Origin: Vigna angularis
Taxonomy: Eukaryota > Streptophyta > Magnoliopsida > Fabales > Fabaceae
Assembly: GCF_016808095.1 (NCBI RefSeq)
Contig: NC_068971.1
Coordinates: forward strand, 22,432,501-22,496,500
DNA length: 64,000 bases
Reading direction: 5' to 3'
In this document: positions 1 to 9,871 of the stretch, piece after piece
Numbering within the stretch: the first letter of the stretch is position 1
How the letters are laid out: each line of letters begins with the position of its first letter
Translations under genes and position numbers: made by a program
The notes under the pieces: model-generated
What the model was told of the DNA's origin: nothing
Database searches by the model: none
What the model saw: only the letters and a program-made list of their open reading frames with translations

Positions 1-99
1 CTAGAAATTCCTATGGCCTTCCTCGGGTTGACCCTAATAATAGCAGTTAATTTTGAGGAGTGGTGGTGGTAGCTTGTAATGGAAGAGCTTGTAGCTGAG

Positions 100-490
100 G
101 TTGATGTCACTTTGGTGGTTGTAGCTCAATCCAATGTCTGATGTGCCACAAATCAGGTCATGGTGCCACTAAGTTTTCACTGAAGCACAATGTGGCTTTA
201 ACTTCTCTGAATATTCCTATAAGCTCAACACATGTGCTAATAGTATGTTTTCCCGCTCGCTCCTTTGCTACTCCCATGGCCTCATCAATTTATGCCTTGA
301 TCCTTCATTGGAAGCTGCCACATGAAATCAGATTCATCATTGTGCTAACACACGCTCCTATGGTTAACTCCATCCCTTGGGCTCTGGCTCTAACTACTGG
401 TTTTGTGACATATTTCTCTTGGGCCTGGTACGTGAACTTGGGTCCCATGCACCATGTTACTTTAGATCCATGGAGCCTTCTTCTGAATAC
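100..490 (+). pseudogene. Decayed copia gag zinc knuckle and protease
   Basis: Left part of a Ty1-copia polyprotein relic. Near 135-176 the reading shows C-x2-C-x4-H-x4-F, a CCHC nucleic-acid-binding knuckle of Gag whose last Cys is replaced by Phe. At about 429-465 the reading WYVNLGPMHHVT matches the copia aspartic-protease start W-x-x-D-S-G-A-T-x-H with the catalytic Asp changed to Asn. Both key positions are lost, so this is dead sequence. Integrase and RT/RNase H relics in the same orientation follow at 1.36-2.06 kb and 3.48-4.32 kb, so all are probably one old element. The motif match is seen; membership of one element is inferred. Confidence 0.6.
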
Positions 491-1359
491 CTGAGTCACA
501 GATTATATTGTGTTGAGAAAAGTTTGTCCTTTTTACTAGTTGGTTCCACATCATTCCAATCTTCCTACTATCCAACACATCACTCTCTAAAAAAATAACA
601 TTTGGTTCCTGAGATAACTAAAAGTTGTCATTGTCACAATTTGCTCAAGATAGTCATGTAATCCTTTGAGTTTCTCCCTTTCATTGCCTAGTTAAATTTT
701 AAGAGTCGAGGACGATGCTTTTGGATGACATACATGGGAAGGATGAACTATATAAATTCTCAAATCTTGTCTTTCCAAGAGCTGTTGCACCAGTTCCAAT
801 TTGCCATTCTCTTTGATAGGTTCAGTATAGTGTATAAGAGAAGGAAAGGGCAAGGTAGTTAGTACAGTTGTAATTGTATCTGAACTATTATACATAGTTA
901 TGGGAGAGTTAGTAAGGGGCTTTTTGGAGAGAAGCAAATAGAAGGACAGTTGGAGAGTGAGGTCTCTCAAATAACCTCTGATTGTAATTGTGTACTGCTG
1001 TATTCTTTCTATTCCTTAACTGCCTCCTTACTGCATTGGTACGGGACTGGAATTAAGGAGGGCAATAAAATTCAAGATTGTGTCTTCCTTTCTTATTCTA
1101 GTATAAGTTCTATCAGTCTCCTTAACATTTTTTGCTATATAATGATACAGCTTCCCCTATTCGTTGTAGCTGTCAGTCTCTTGTCCTCACACTCACTACA
1201 CCTGACATTACCAGCTCATTGTAAACACTGTACATGTACCATTTGCCATTGCAGATATCCTGATCACAAGCATTTGCGAAAATCTTTCAACTGTGTAAAA
1301 GTTCATTACCAAATAAAAGTGTCTGATCTCTGTACATGTTGAGTATAAGATCTTTGCAT
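491..1359. other. Non-genic interval inside the decayed copia
   Basis: No host gene is recognised. Around 712-780 a plus-strand reading (LLDDIHGKDELYKF) weakly resembles the pre-integrase segment of copia polyproteins. The stretch 800-1350 has no recognisable protein similarity. It has a leader-like composition (GGACAGTTGGAGAG followed by T-rich sequence) and could be a later LTR-type insertion, but I could not define its ends. Confidence 0.3.
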
Positions 1360-2060
1360 TCCCTCTTTATCTACTACAACTTGTTACACTAATGTGCTGG
1401 AAGATATGGTCATTGATGTTTGGGGGCAATCCCGTAGTTGAATAATCAGTTATTCTTGTTAGTTATCGACCATTCTTGGTTCTCATTCAAGGTTCACGTG
1501 GTTGTATCCTATAGAGCTACTAATCAGATGCACTTTTCCTAAAGTTTAAGTCTATGACAGATCTGCAAAATGGGAAATCTCTGAAGTCAGTTCAAATTGA
1601 TCAGAGGCAAGTGGAGAGTGCAGACACTTCACCCATTGGCTTTCTTGGCTGGGTATCACCTGTAGACTTATCTCCATACCCATCACCAGAATGGTCAATT
1701 GAAACAGATTTCACATTTTTAATGCCTAACTAACATTATGTTTTAGGATTATGCTGTCCCAGCAGCCACCTTTCTTATCAAACAGAGTCTTGCAGCATCC
1801 TTGGGCAATCAAATTCCATTTAGAATGCTTACAACTTAGATTCCGGATTTCAATTCACCAGTGCTCGTTATCCTTTCTTGTTAACTTTTCAAGTCCTTCA
1901 AATTTGAACTCAGATGAAAGGGCCGCATATTTATTAGGTACTCCTTGGTTCATAAAGGCTAGAAGTACAAATGTCTTGAGCATGAAGGAAGGATTATTTT
2001 TTTTTTCCAAAAATGTTGTTAGTCGAGGAATTGTCTGTGATATTATTGCTGGCATAGAAA
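1360..2060 (+). pseudogene. Decayed copia integrase
   Basis: Integrase core relic, readable only by switching frames. The reading near 1415 resembles the H-x-D-V-W-G start of the core, near 1480-1520 SRFTWLYPIE matches the DDYSRFTW block, and at 1672-1695 PYPHHQNGQLK matches the TPQQNG-x-x-ERK block that carries the catalytic Glu. From 1750 the reading AATFLIKQSL continues as the conserved LINR stretch, and up to 2060 the GYKCY/FFVS-type segment is recognisable. Multiple frameshifts and stops make it non-functional. It belongs with the gag/protease relic upstream and the RT/RNase H relic downstream. Confidence 0.6.
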
Positions 2061-3321
2061 TCTTCTTGCCTATAAGTATGTTTAATTTTTTCCAATTTAT
2101 ATTGTAGAAACACGGAATGACGGGAAATCTTGAATCTGCCTACTAATCGTATTGATAGGGATTTCTACTATGGAGCGAAATCAGGACATAAGAATTAGAG
2201 TAATACTTGTTATTTGTTGTAAACGGTAAATCTTCAGGTAGAGAATTTTCTACTATTTTTTAAGCTGAATAGATTCATAAATGAATAAGTGATTTCAGTT
2301 AAATATTATTTTGTTATGGTATCAGTTCCTCCTTTTGGCATAAATGGGTTTTCAATTTCTTGGTTCTTGGCCATGCTATTTTCTGTGTTTTTAAGCTCCT
2401 GGACCTCTGTTCTTTATCCTTCGAGGCTCTTTTTTTGTCCTCTGTAAGGGTGATTGGATTTCTCATTATTTTCTATGGCAATTAATAATTTTGTTGTTGA
2501 TTTTAACTGGAAAAACTGTGCAGCCTGAGAGTTGTAGTTTAAGCTGTTTGTGAAAGGGAATGAATGTGGGTTCATGGGTGATATGAATTGGTGAGCGATC
2601 ATTTTGGTGGTGTTCATATCGCAAAATTAATTCCATGAAGCAGATCTGACCTGAGTTGCAAGAATTATGATATGGAGAAGCATAGCACAATTCTTGTGTA
2701 GGATCTGTTTGGCCTCAAAAGGAGTTGCTAGACCCTGTCACTCCTCCAAAGGCCATCGTGCCTGGCTGGAGTGGTGCTTTCATGCCATACTACAGTTCTA
2801 AAATTTGTTCTGCTCTTGGTTGTGTAGGCATCTAGTGGGTCAGAAAAAAATAGATGATCCAAATCACAACCAGAACTGACCTAACCCTAAATTGCAACTT
2901 ACAGTATTTTTGTTTGTTTTTAACTTTAGCATGTTAGGGTGATTAGGGGATTCAACTTGAAGCATTTGGTCTTGCTAGCTCAAATCAAATTCCCACGAAT
3001 TTGAGTGAAAGGAAGCAGCACCTGAAATTAGATCTAGAAATGATAGGTATGAAAAGAATTTGGTGTATGAAAAAATGGTTGCGTGCCATCCCTGAACTGA
3101 TACATATCCAAGAGACCAACCCAACTCCCGTACATTTGATCAGATGAAAAATTCTAATATTCTAGGTTATGATTTTCAGCCTCTCAAATTGAAACAGTAA
3201 TCCCTGTAGTTAAGGATAATCATGACCTCCCTATTGCCTTCAGAATTGCACCCAAAAGCCACTAGGTCATCAAATTATCTATCATTTCAAACAAATTCAC
3301 CATCCCATATTTCCTTTATTG
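2061..3321. other. Non-genic interval
   Basis: No gene, repeat boundary or RNA is recognised. Short ORFs on both strands have no protein-like composition. By position it should hold the copia segment between integrase and reverse transcriptase, but I see no convincing match, so it may be diverged or replaced DNA. Confidence 0.3.
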
Positions 3322-3326
3322 CAAAC

Positions 3327-3446
3327 TGTTGGAAGTCCCACATCGACTAGAGATAAGGCCAATTTATAGTATTTAAGTGGGTGCAAACCTCACCTTAGAA
3401 GCTGGTTTTATGGGGTTGAGTTAGGCTTAAAGTCTACTTCTTAACA
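3327..3446 (+). mobile_element. Solo LTR of a TRIM-type element
   Basis: A 120-bp sequence starts TGTTGGAAGTCCCACATCGA and ends CTTCTTAACA. It is flanked by a perfect 5-bp target-site duplication, caaac, at 3322-3326 and 3447-3451. The same LTR flanks the complete TRIM at 8841-9213 and occurs inverted at 8358-8476. A single LTR with its own TSD is the usual product of LTR-LTR recombination. It sits inside the decayed copia relic and is therefore younger than that element. Confidence 0.85.
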
Positions 3447-3479
3447 CAAACCTTGACACTACCCAATTTCCATTAATGC

Positions 3480-4317
3480 TGTTGAGCCATTGTCAAATAA
3501 AAATTGGAAGCAGGCCATGGATATAGAAATCAAGGTATTGGAGAAGAATAAATCATGTTTGTCAATTATCTGAAGAAAAGACTCTATTGGTTCTGAATGG
3601 ATTTCCTCAGTAAAATATAAAGCAAATTGGTCAATTTAAAGGTACAAAGCAAGTCTAGTTGCTAAGATTTTGCATAAACTAATGGGATCTATCGTAAACT
3701 TGTGAGTACTCCTATTGATTGAGCCATAACTTGGGTAGAGTAGATGATGGTGTAATGACAGATAATAAGATGTATTAACATTTGTTGGAAATTAGTTTGC
3801 CTAACACTAGATTGGATATTGCATTTGTAAGTTTGGTTAGTCAGTTGATGCATAACTTAAGAGGTGGCCATTTATACTAAAAGAAATTGCAGTATCTCAA
3901 GGGAAATCCTGGAAGAGTAATTTTATTTGAAAGGAACGGTAATGCAACTCTTAGGGCTTATACTGATGCTTATTATGTAGGGTCAGCCATTGACTTCAGA
4001 ATCAGTACAAGGACTATACTTTCTTAAATGCAATCTTGTAATCTAGAGTGTTAAAAAGTTTAATATAGTGGCTTGTTCTATTGTTTAAGATATGGCACAA
4101 GGTATTTGTGTATTTCTTGGCTTCAGATTATTTTTAAAGATTAAATGGGATGAATTTATGATTCTATTGTGATAATAAGTCAATAATTATCTTTTCTGAG
4201 ATTCCAGTTCAACATATGGTAAAACTAATCACATTGAGGTGGTTTGACATTTTATCGAAGATTAACATCTAAATTGGGGATATACAATGCCCCCTATTCA
4301 TCTGCTTGAGGTGGTAG
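3480..4317 (+). pseudogene. Decayed copia RT start and RNase H
   Basis: At 3484-3555 the reading NWKQAMDIEI matches the start of the copia reverse transcriptase domain, and SEWISSVKYKANWSI with RYKASLVAK follows at about 3592-3660. The catalytic YVDD core is missing, so there is an internal deletion. From about 3800 the reading has TRLDIAFVVSLVSQ, LKGNPGRVILFERNGN and AYTDAYYVGSA, which matches the RNase H block. Stops and frameshifts are frequent. A purine-rich tract, CTTGAGGTGGTAG, ends at 4317 directly before TGTTGG, which looks like a polypurine tract abutting the 3' LTR. Confidence 0.65.
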
Positions 4318-5379
4318 TGTTGGAAATTGAATCATTAATATTCAATTAGAATATGTTCAATGTATATAGGATATGGGGTTATCTAATTTGTCCTGTAAAT
4401 TGTATTGTATTTATTATTTATTAATAATGTAGTCCACATGCTTATAATTTGGAGCATACGGTTGGGTGAACTCTTGATAGGAATGACTTTTAGAGAGGCA
4501 GGGGTTAAAGAACTCAACTCACCAGCCTAGAACCAGTCCAAAATGAGTTTATAATAGGTTGGGGCGGATCATCCCATAGGGCATTTTTGGTTAAAAACCC
4601 AAAAAAGTAGAAAATATGTTCATTTTGTATAGATATATTAAATATTATATAAGATTCTATGTAAGTATTATGTGCTACAAGTTGTGAAGGTAATTATTGA
4701 ATATAGTAAAACTAAGTATATGATTAATTTCCCTTGTATAGAAAATATACATAGGGTAATGTATTTATCATAATGAAAATGTGGACTAAGCTCAAGTTCA
4801 AATGAATATGTAAAAATAACATACTTATCTTTTTAATATTCCTATTAGATAGATAATATAATAATCTAATTGGAATATATAGTTATAGGATTTGATATAA
4901 TTTGGATTGGTCAATCAATTGGAAGATTCCCTAAAAGAATGATATTTCTTAGAATTAGCTTTCACTAACATAGGGACTATGTTTTCCTAATTAACATAAA
5001 ATGCAATATATCTACCAGTAATAAATGGGACTTTGAAGTAGCAATAACAAACAAGATTGATGTTTATTTGTTTTGTTTAGAAGTTTTCTATTTCCATTGT
5101 CCCATTTTTTTTCTATTATTTTGGTGACCATGGCAGATTGATGATGGTGAAGTTGGTCCGTATTGTCATCTGTAAATCTCACTCGGGCAATTTAAGAAAA
5201 ATTCTCATACTTACTATTAAAAATGATGCCTTCTATTGTTTTCCGTGCTCTTGTTACTTCAGTTTAATTTTGGTTTTAATTTTCTTACTGAATGTAATGA
5301 TTCCCTGTGTAGGTTTCAGTTTTTTTAAACTTTTTTTATTAATTTTTTAATATTTTTTTTTCGTAACTTTTGTATGCAG
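4318..5379. other. Putative old copia 3' LTR and AT-rich DNA
   Basis: Starts TGTTGGAAATTGAATC immediately after the purine tract of the copia relic, so its left part is probably the decayed 3' LTR; its right end was not found. The rest is AT-rich with T-runs up to the splice acceptor at 5377-5379. Earlier exons of the FBD gene could lie here but no F-box or leucine-rich reading was recognised. Confidence 0.35.
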
Positions 5380-5875
5380 TGTTTGAAGCACGCTTCTGCC
5401 ATTGATATTCCGGTGTTTGACAAATTAACCCAGCTCGAAATTTCATTTGGAAGCTATTCATGGGATTTGTTAGCAAACTTGCTTCAACGTTCCCACAAGC
5501 TGGAAGTTCTTATCATCAACAAGGTTTGCTGAGTTGAAAAGCGAATTCTATTTTATAATTTTAACTTCTAATTGAGAACATTCGGTGTTATTGCAGGAAC
5601 CACAAAAATATGGGAAGGGACAAGAGTCAAGGTGGAGCCATCCACTCCTCGTTCCTGAATGCCTTTTACATCTCAAAACGTTTTGCCTCAGAGAATATCA
5701 AGGATTGGAAACCGAGCTGGATTTTGTAGGGTATATTATGCAAAATGCTAGAGTGTTAGAGACAATGACTATCTACTTATCAAGCTCCTTAAGTTCCGAG
5801 GAAAAACTCCAAATCCGCAGGCATTTATCTATACTTCAAAGGAACTTTGAAACCTGTCAAATTGTATTCAATTGA
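5380..5875 (+). CDS. 3' end of an F-box/LRR/FBD protein gene (two exons)
   Basis: Two exons in phase 0: 5380-5523 (48 codons, acceptor TATGCAG before it, donor GTTTGC after) and 5597-5875 (92 codons plus TGA, acceptor TTGCAG). Exon one encodes a leucine-rich-repeat-like segment with FDKLTQLEISFG and LLQRSHKLEVLII. Exon two has the FBD signature: W-SHPLLVPECLLHLKTF, then FVGYIMQNARVLETMTI. Proteins of this family are SCF ubiquitin-ligase substrate receptors with an N-terminal F-box, LRRs and a C-terminal FBD. The F-box and first LRRs are not visible upstream, where copia relics lie, so the gene is either truncated or its 5' exons are far away. The exon structure is clean, but whether it is expressed is unknown. 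Confidence 0.75.
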
Positions 5876-6042
5876 ATCATATTCTTGAAAGGTATGTTTT
5901 TGGTGGGCTTATGTTGGGAATCTTTGCTCAATTACTTTTCTCTTAGTTGCTTTCTGTTTTCGTTCTTTGTTTAGGAGGTCCCTTATCCTCCTCCCCCTAG
6001 TACACTTCTATATGTTTATGCTTGGGCTTTTATCATAATATC

Positions 6043-6395
6043 TGATAGGATATAGGGTGATAGGATATAATGGGTTTAGGATAGAAGGAAGAGAAAATGA
6101 GAGGACAGTTAGGAGGGAAGAGTTATTTGACAGTTAGTTAGTTAGTTAGTGGGAAGAGGAAGAAAAACTTTATAAATAGGGAATGGGTTTTGTACAGGGA
6201 GAGGATTGATTTTTGTATTCGTTTGAGTAGAGACAGGACATTGGCCTGTGGAGGGGGGTTAGGCTCCCGGTTAGCTTGCCATACGTGTACATTTGTTGAT
6301 GTGAATACATACATTCATTCTTTTCTTACCATTTGGGTGCAATTGTGTGAGTGTGTGTTGTGAGACAGTTAGGTTTCATACCCAGAAACCTAACA
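6043..6395 (+). repeat. 5' LTR (353 bp) of the 6.0-8.3 kb element
   Basis: Direct repeat of 7960-8306. It contains CTTTATAAATAGGG near 6168-6181, a good TATA box for LTR transcription, with the presumed R/U5 region downstream. It differs from the 3' copy mainly by one extra GTTA unit in the GTTAGTTAGTTAG run and a few substitutions. Confidence 0.88.
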
Positions 6396-6411
6396 AATTG
6401 GTCCGACCCGT

Positions 6412-6499
6412 CGGATCATCAAGGGAGCGCTGTCGGATCATCAAGGGAGCGCCGTCAGATCATCAAGGGAGCACCGTCAGATCATCAAGGGAGCGTCGC
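6412..6499 (+). repeat. 22-bp tandem repeat, 4 units
   Basis: Four consecutive units of the type CGGATCATCAAGGGAGCGCC plus two bases. Because 22 is not a multiple of 3, each unit shifts the reading frame, so the same peptide words recur in overlapping ORFs. It lies just inside the 5' LTR, between primer site and gag fragment. Confidence 0.8.
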
Positions 6500-6721
6500 C
6501 GGATTACCCTTAGGAGAGGACGGTCGGATCAAAGCTTGCGGATCAAGAAGTGATCAAGAAAGGGTGGAAGCATGGAAGGAAGAGACAATTCCTTGGAGAG
6601 AAGGACCAGCGAACAAAAGATGAGTAGGAGAAAACCAAAAATGAGCATGGCAGAATGGAGAAGAAATATGCAAGAAATGCGATAGGAAACTAGAGAACTC
6701 CTGCGAGTTCTTGGAGGAAGG

Positions 6722-7027
6722 GTGTGGAACCAGGAAAAAGGATTGGAAGGCAGTCTAGGGTCTATAGATGGAGATCAACATTCTGTTAACGAGAATCAGA
6801 GAAGGAGAAGAGAGAGCTCGGAGGAGGAACTAGATGAAGACCGAGGAGACGCCCAACCTAATTGGGTAAAAAGGGTAGAACTACCCACTTTCGAAGGGTT
6901 TGATCCTATGGGGTGGATTGCTAGGGTGGAGAAAGTTTTTGAGACCCAGGAGGTGATAGAGGAAGAAAAACTGCATGTGGCATACATTAGCATGGAGGGA
7001 AATGTTGGGTATTGGGTTCGGGCCTAG
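6722..7027 (+). pseudogene. Ty3-gypsy gag fragment
   Basis: A 101-codon open frame. After an acidic/arginine-rich segment it reads WVKRVELPTFEGFDPMGWI, then a KVFETQ-x(6)-EKLHVAYISMEG stretch, the hallmark start of the plant gypsy Gag (retrotransposon gag domain). It stops at TAG 7025-7027 soon after YWVRA, where the family normally continues with W-x-x-W. Only the beginning of the capsid domain survives. The same VKRVELPTF word is readable in the minus-strand gypsy near 39.1 kb. Confidence 0.7.
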
Positions 7028-7164
7028 AAGGCTAAAGCCAAGAATCGTTCTTAGGAAGGACAGAAGGAAGCTATGGTGGTGCGATTTGGAGGAAGGAACA
7101 AGGGTACAATCTTTGAAAGGTTGACGACCATTAAGTAGTCGGAGACTGCAGAAAAATACGTCCA

Positions 7165-7495
7165 AGGTCCGAACAGGAGAGGATTGCCAGATCCGAACGG
7201 AAGAGGACTGTCGAATTCGAACATGAGAGGATTGCCTAAACCGAATGGGAGAGGACTGTCGGATCCAAACGGGAGAGAACAACCAGATCCGAACAGGAGA
7301 GGACTGCCAGATCCGCACAGAAGAGGACTGCTGGATCCGAATGGGAGAGGATCGCCGGATCTGAACGAGAGAGGATTGCCGGATCCGAATGTGAGAGGAC
7401 GGCCGAAACTGAACGTGAGACGACAGATGGAACCGAACGGGAGAAGACCGCCGAATCTGAACGTGAGAGGACTGCCAGATCCAAACAGAGAGGGC
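7165..7495 (+). repeat. 24-bp minisatellite, about 14 degenerate units
   Basis: Tandem units close to AGGACTGCCGGATCCGAACG plus GGAG. The period is 24, a multiple of 3, so one frame reads an 8-residue repeat (PDPNGRGL-like) for about 100 residues and the opposite strand is also open. I regard these as repeat-driven ORFs, not a protein gene. Confidence 0.8.
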
Positions 7496-7685
7496 TACCG
7501 GATATCCTTAGGAGAGGAGTGTTGGATCATTGGGAGAGAAGCGTGATGGAAGGAAGAATTAAGGCTTTGGAGGGAAGGGTGGATGGAAGAATCAATGCCC
7601 GGGAGAGAAGGATGGATTCTGTGAAGAGGTTGGCCAACGAACAGAAAAGGGGGCTTGGAGTTCTTGATACACCTGTAGGGGGAGA

Positions 7686-7784
7686 GAGCTATTTGAAGCA
7701 TTGAAAGACATCGAAGACCATTTTCTCAGGGCTTATGATTCTGGAAAAGATCTTACCAGAACGCTGGAAGCTAATAGAATCTAG
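7686..7784 (+). pseudogene. Apparent captured DUF630/DUF632 gene fragment
   Basis: In frame from 7686 the reading is ELFEALKDIEDHF, then LRAYDSGKDL and TRTLEANRI, ending at TAG 7782-7784. This matches from memory the start of the DUF632 domain of plant DUF630/DUF632 (bZIP-like, NRG2-type) proteins, which have GREL-LEALKDIEDHF and RAYDSGK followed by MLEANR. The 12 codons before it (RGLGVLDTPV) also fit that region after a one-base shift. DUF632 is not a retroelement domain, so this looks like host-gene capture. The following reading to about 7920 (EEWKSLEEDLPPPKPADLNW) is not recognised. Confidence 0.55.
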
Positions 7785-7959
7785 GAAGAATGGAAGTCTT
7801 TGGAGGAGGATTTGCCACCACCCAAGCCTGCAGACCTGAATTGGATGGCAATAGCCAGTGGGTTCCCTTCATATGATAACACGATGATGAAGAGGAGTCA
7901 AGAGATCAAGCTTCCCGGTTCCAACTTTGAGAACAAGGTTGTTCTGTAGCGGGGTGTAA

Positions 7960-8306
7960 TGATAGGATATAGGGTGATAGGATATAATGGGTTTAGGATA
8001 GAAGGAAGAGGAAATGAGAGGACAGTTAGGAGGGAAGAGTTATTTGACAGTTAGTTAGTTTGTGGGAAGGGGAGGAGAAACTTTATAAATAGGGAATGGG
8101 TTCTGTACAGGGAGAGGATTGATTTTTGTATTCGTTTGAGTAGAGACAGGACATTGGCCTGTGGAGGGGGGTTAGGCTCCCGGTTAGCTTGCCATATGTG
8201 TACATTTGTTGATGTGAATACATGCATTCATTCTTTTCTTATCATTTGGGTGCAATTGTGAGTGTTTGCTATGAGACAGTTAGGTTTCATACCCAGAAAC
8301 CTAACA
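7960..8306 (+). repeat. 3' LTR (347 bp) of the 6.0-8.3 kb element
   Basis: Second LTR copy, preceded by AACAAGGTTGTTCTGTAGCGGGGTGTAA with the G-rich run as a probable polypurine tract. The AACAAGGTTGTTC word also precedes the 3' LTR of the large gypsy (in its own orientation near 33.68 kb), further linking the two elements. Confidence 0.88.
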
Positions 8307-8357
8307 ATATCACTTGAACTATGTATGTAGGGAATAAAGAATTATATGATTATTAAC

Positions 8358-8476
8358 TGTTAAGAAGGGAATTTTAAGTCTAATTTTATCCTATAAAATT
8401 AGCTTGTAAGATTAGGTTTGCCTAATTTATATACTCTAAATTGGTCTTATCTCTAGTCAACATGAGATTTCCAACA
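8358..8476 (-). mobile_element. Solo TRIM LTR, inverted
   Basis: Reverse complement of the 120-bp TRIM LTR: it begins TGTTAAGAAG and ends ATTTCCAACA on the plus strand. Flanking pentamers are ttaac (8353-8357) and ataac (8477-8481), a 4/5 match consistent with an aged TSD. It lies 51 bp downstream of the 6.0-8.3 kb element. Confidence 0.75.
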
Positions 8477-8840
8477 ATAACACTCAAACAACCTACATTC
8501 TTATAACCGTTATTTGTAACAATCAAACTCTCTAAAATAAGGGAACAAAAATATGTTGAAAGAGAAACAAGATTCTAAAAGTATTTTTCTTTCAATTACT
8601 ATGGAGATATGGGGGATATTTTTATCCTAATAGTCCTCAATTTACAAACTATCCTTCAAATTGGTAAATAAATATACATCATTCTTAGTTTGCCTATAAG
8701 ATCTTGAAATTTGTCTTGAGAAAGCCCTCAGTGAAAATGTCCTCCATCTAAAGTCCTCTATGAACATGGGTTGTAACCATAAGACCTTATTCAAAGTTTA
8801 TCTTTGGTGAAGCACACACTAATTTTAACATGTTTGGTTT

Positions 8841-9213
8841 TGTTGGAAACCTTACATTGATAAGAGAGAAAACCAATTTATAATATATAAGTGGATGCAA
8901 ATCTTACCTTACAAGTCAGGTTTGTAAGGTTGAGTTATGCTTAAAGTCAACTTCTTAACATGGTATTAGAGTCATGGTTAGAGTCTATCTTAGCAAAATT
9001 TGTTAATTGTTGGATCTATTGTTTCACTTTCTATCAGGTTGTCATCAAATCACCTATTAATGCTTAGTTTCAAGCTCGAAATGTATATGGTTTGGCGTGA
9101 GGGAATGTGTTGGAAATCCCACATCGACTAAAGATAAAACTAATTTATAATATATAACTTCATCTTACAAACTATTGTAAGATTGTGTTAGACTTAAAAT
9201 CCACTTCTTTACA
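8841..9213 (+). mobile_element. TRIM retrotransposon with two LTRs
   Basis: LTR1 8841-8960 (TGTTGGAAAC to CTTCTTAACA) is followed at once by TGGTATTAGAGTCATGG, a primer-binding site for initiator tRNA-Met with few changes (canonical TGGTATCAGAGC). After about 130 bp of non-coding DNA there is GGCGTGAGGGAATG, a polypurine tract, and LTR2 9108-9213 (TGTTGGAAATCCCACATCGA to TTCTTTACA). Total 373 bp with no coding capacity is the definition of a terminal-repeat retrotransposon in miniature. The LTRs differ noticeably and the flanks (ggttt, tgtcc) do not give a clear TSD, so it is old or rearranged. Confidence 0.85.
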
Positions 9214-9341
9214 TGTCCTTTCATGTTCTTGTTATCGCACTATAATAAAGGTCAAAATACAAATAAAAAATAATAATAAAATAACTAAAGATAAGATATC
9301 TAATAATCTAATATATCTAACAATAACAAATGGGTTGTTCT

Positions 9342-9494
9342 TGTTAGATGTTAAGTTGTGTGTTTCTGTTAATTGGGCTTAGCCCATTATGTATTTAGGG
9401 TTTAACCCTTATCTTACATTATAAATAAACTACCCTATGTGTATGCTAAACACATAAGGGAGATTTCTCCTAATCTTCTCCACTATATTCAATA
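9342..9494 (+). repeat. 5' LTR (153 bp) of the 9.3-13.5 kb copia
   Basis: Short LTR with CATTATAAATAAAC as a likely TATA region near 9417-9430. It differs from the 3' LTR mostly by about 18 bp of AAACTACCCTATGTGT-type sequence absent from the 3' copy. Confidence 0.9.
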
Positions 9495-9506
9495 TGGTAT
9501 CAGAGC
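9495..9506 (+). promoter_or_regulatory. Primer-binding site, tRNA-iMet type
   Basis: TGGTATCAGAGC, the canonical plant copia primer site complementary to the 3' end of initiator methionine tRNA, immediately after the 5' LTR. Confidence 0.9.
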
Positions 9507-9871
9507 ACAGGAATAGTTCCCGCCAACTCCACGGTCTCTGGTACCCATCATCGCCGTTGTCGCCGCCGCTGCCGTCGCTGCCGCCGCCGCCGCCGGAGTT
9601 CCAGAATCGACCGACGACCACACCATCGAAATCGTCTCGGCCGGGCGACCACCGTGGCACAAAGATCACGGCGAACGGACCACCCACGCGCCTCCACACG
9701 CCGCCGCAACAGTCACTGCTGCCGCAACTTCCCGCCGCGCGTGCCGGCGCGTCGCCGGAGAGTTCCGCCGCCGATCAGAACCGCCGTGATCGCCTCCTCG
9801 CCCACTTTCTGGATCTGTGGTCGTTGCGTCAATCGGAGCACTTTGGATTTTTTTAGGGTTTCTCCCTCTCC
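9507..9871 (+). other. GC-rich leader of the copia element
   Basis: Proline/serine-coding, strongly GC-rich leader with CCGCCG runs at about 9550-9600, very unlike the AT-rich surroundings. Overlapping ORFs on both strands come from base composition. By position this is where the Gag capsid domain should be, but no Gag-like reading is visible. Either the capsid region was deleted or it has been replaced. Confidence 0.5.

Larger units (their letters stand above)
6043..8306 (+). mobile_element. Non-autonomous gypsy-related LTR retrotransposon
   Basis: Complete element with LTRs 6043-6395 and 7960-8306 that are nearly identical, and a perfect 5-bp TSD, atatc, at 6038-6042 and 8307-8311. LTRs start TGATAGGATATAGGG and end CCTAACA. 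Directly inside the 5' LTR lies TTGGTCCGACC, the same primer-site-like word found beside the 5' LTR of the large gypsy at 39.4 kb. The internal 1.56 kb has a gypsy gag fragment, two minisatellites and an apparent host-gene fragment, but no protease, RT, RNase H or integrase. It would need enzymes from a relative. LTR similarity and the intact TSD suggest recent insertion. Confidence 0.9.

Noticed and set aside
692..1342. Two opposite ORFs as genes
   Set aside because: No family resemblance, no splice logic, and the interval lies within a decayed copia element.
3327..3446. Cassandra-type element with 5S rRNA promoter
   Set aside because: LTR length and CCCACATCG start are reminiscent, but no 5S A-box/C-box sequence can be read in it.
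7184..7546. 120-codon PDPNGRG-repeat protein
   Set aside because: Product of the 24-bp minisatellite inside a non-autonomous LTR element; no conserved start or domain.
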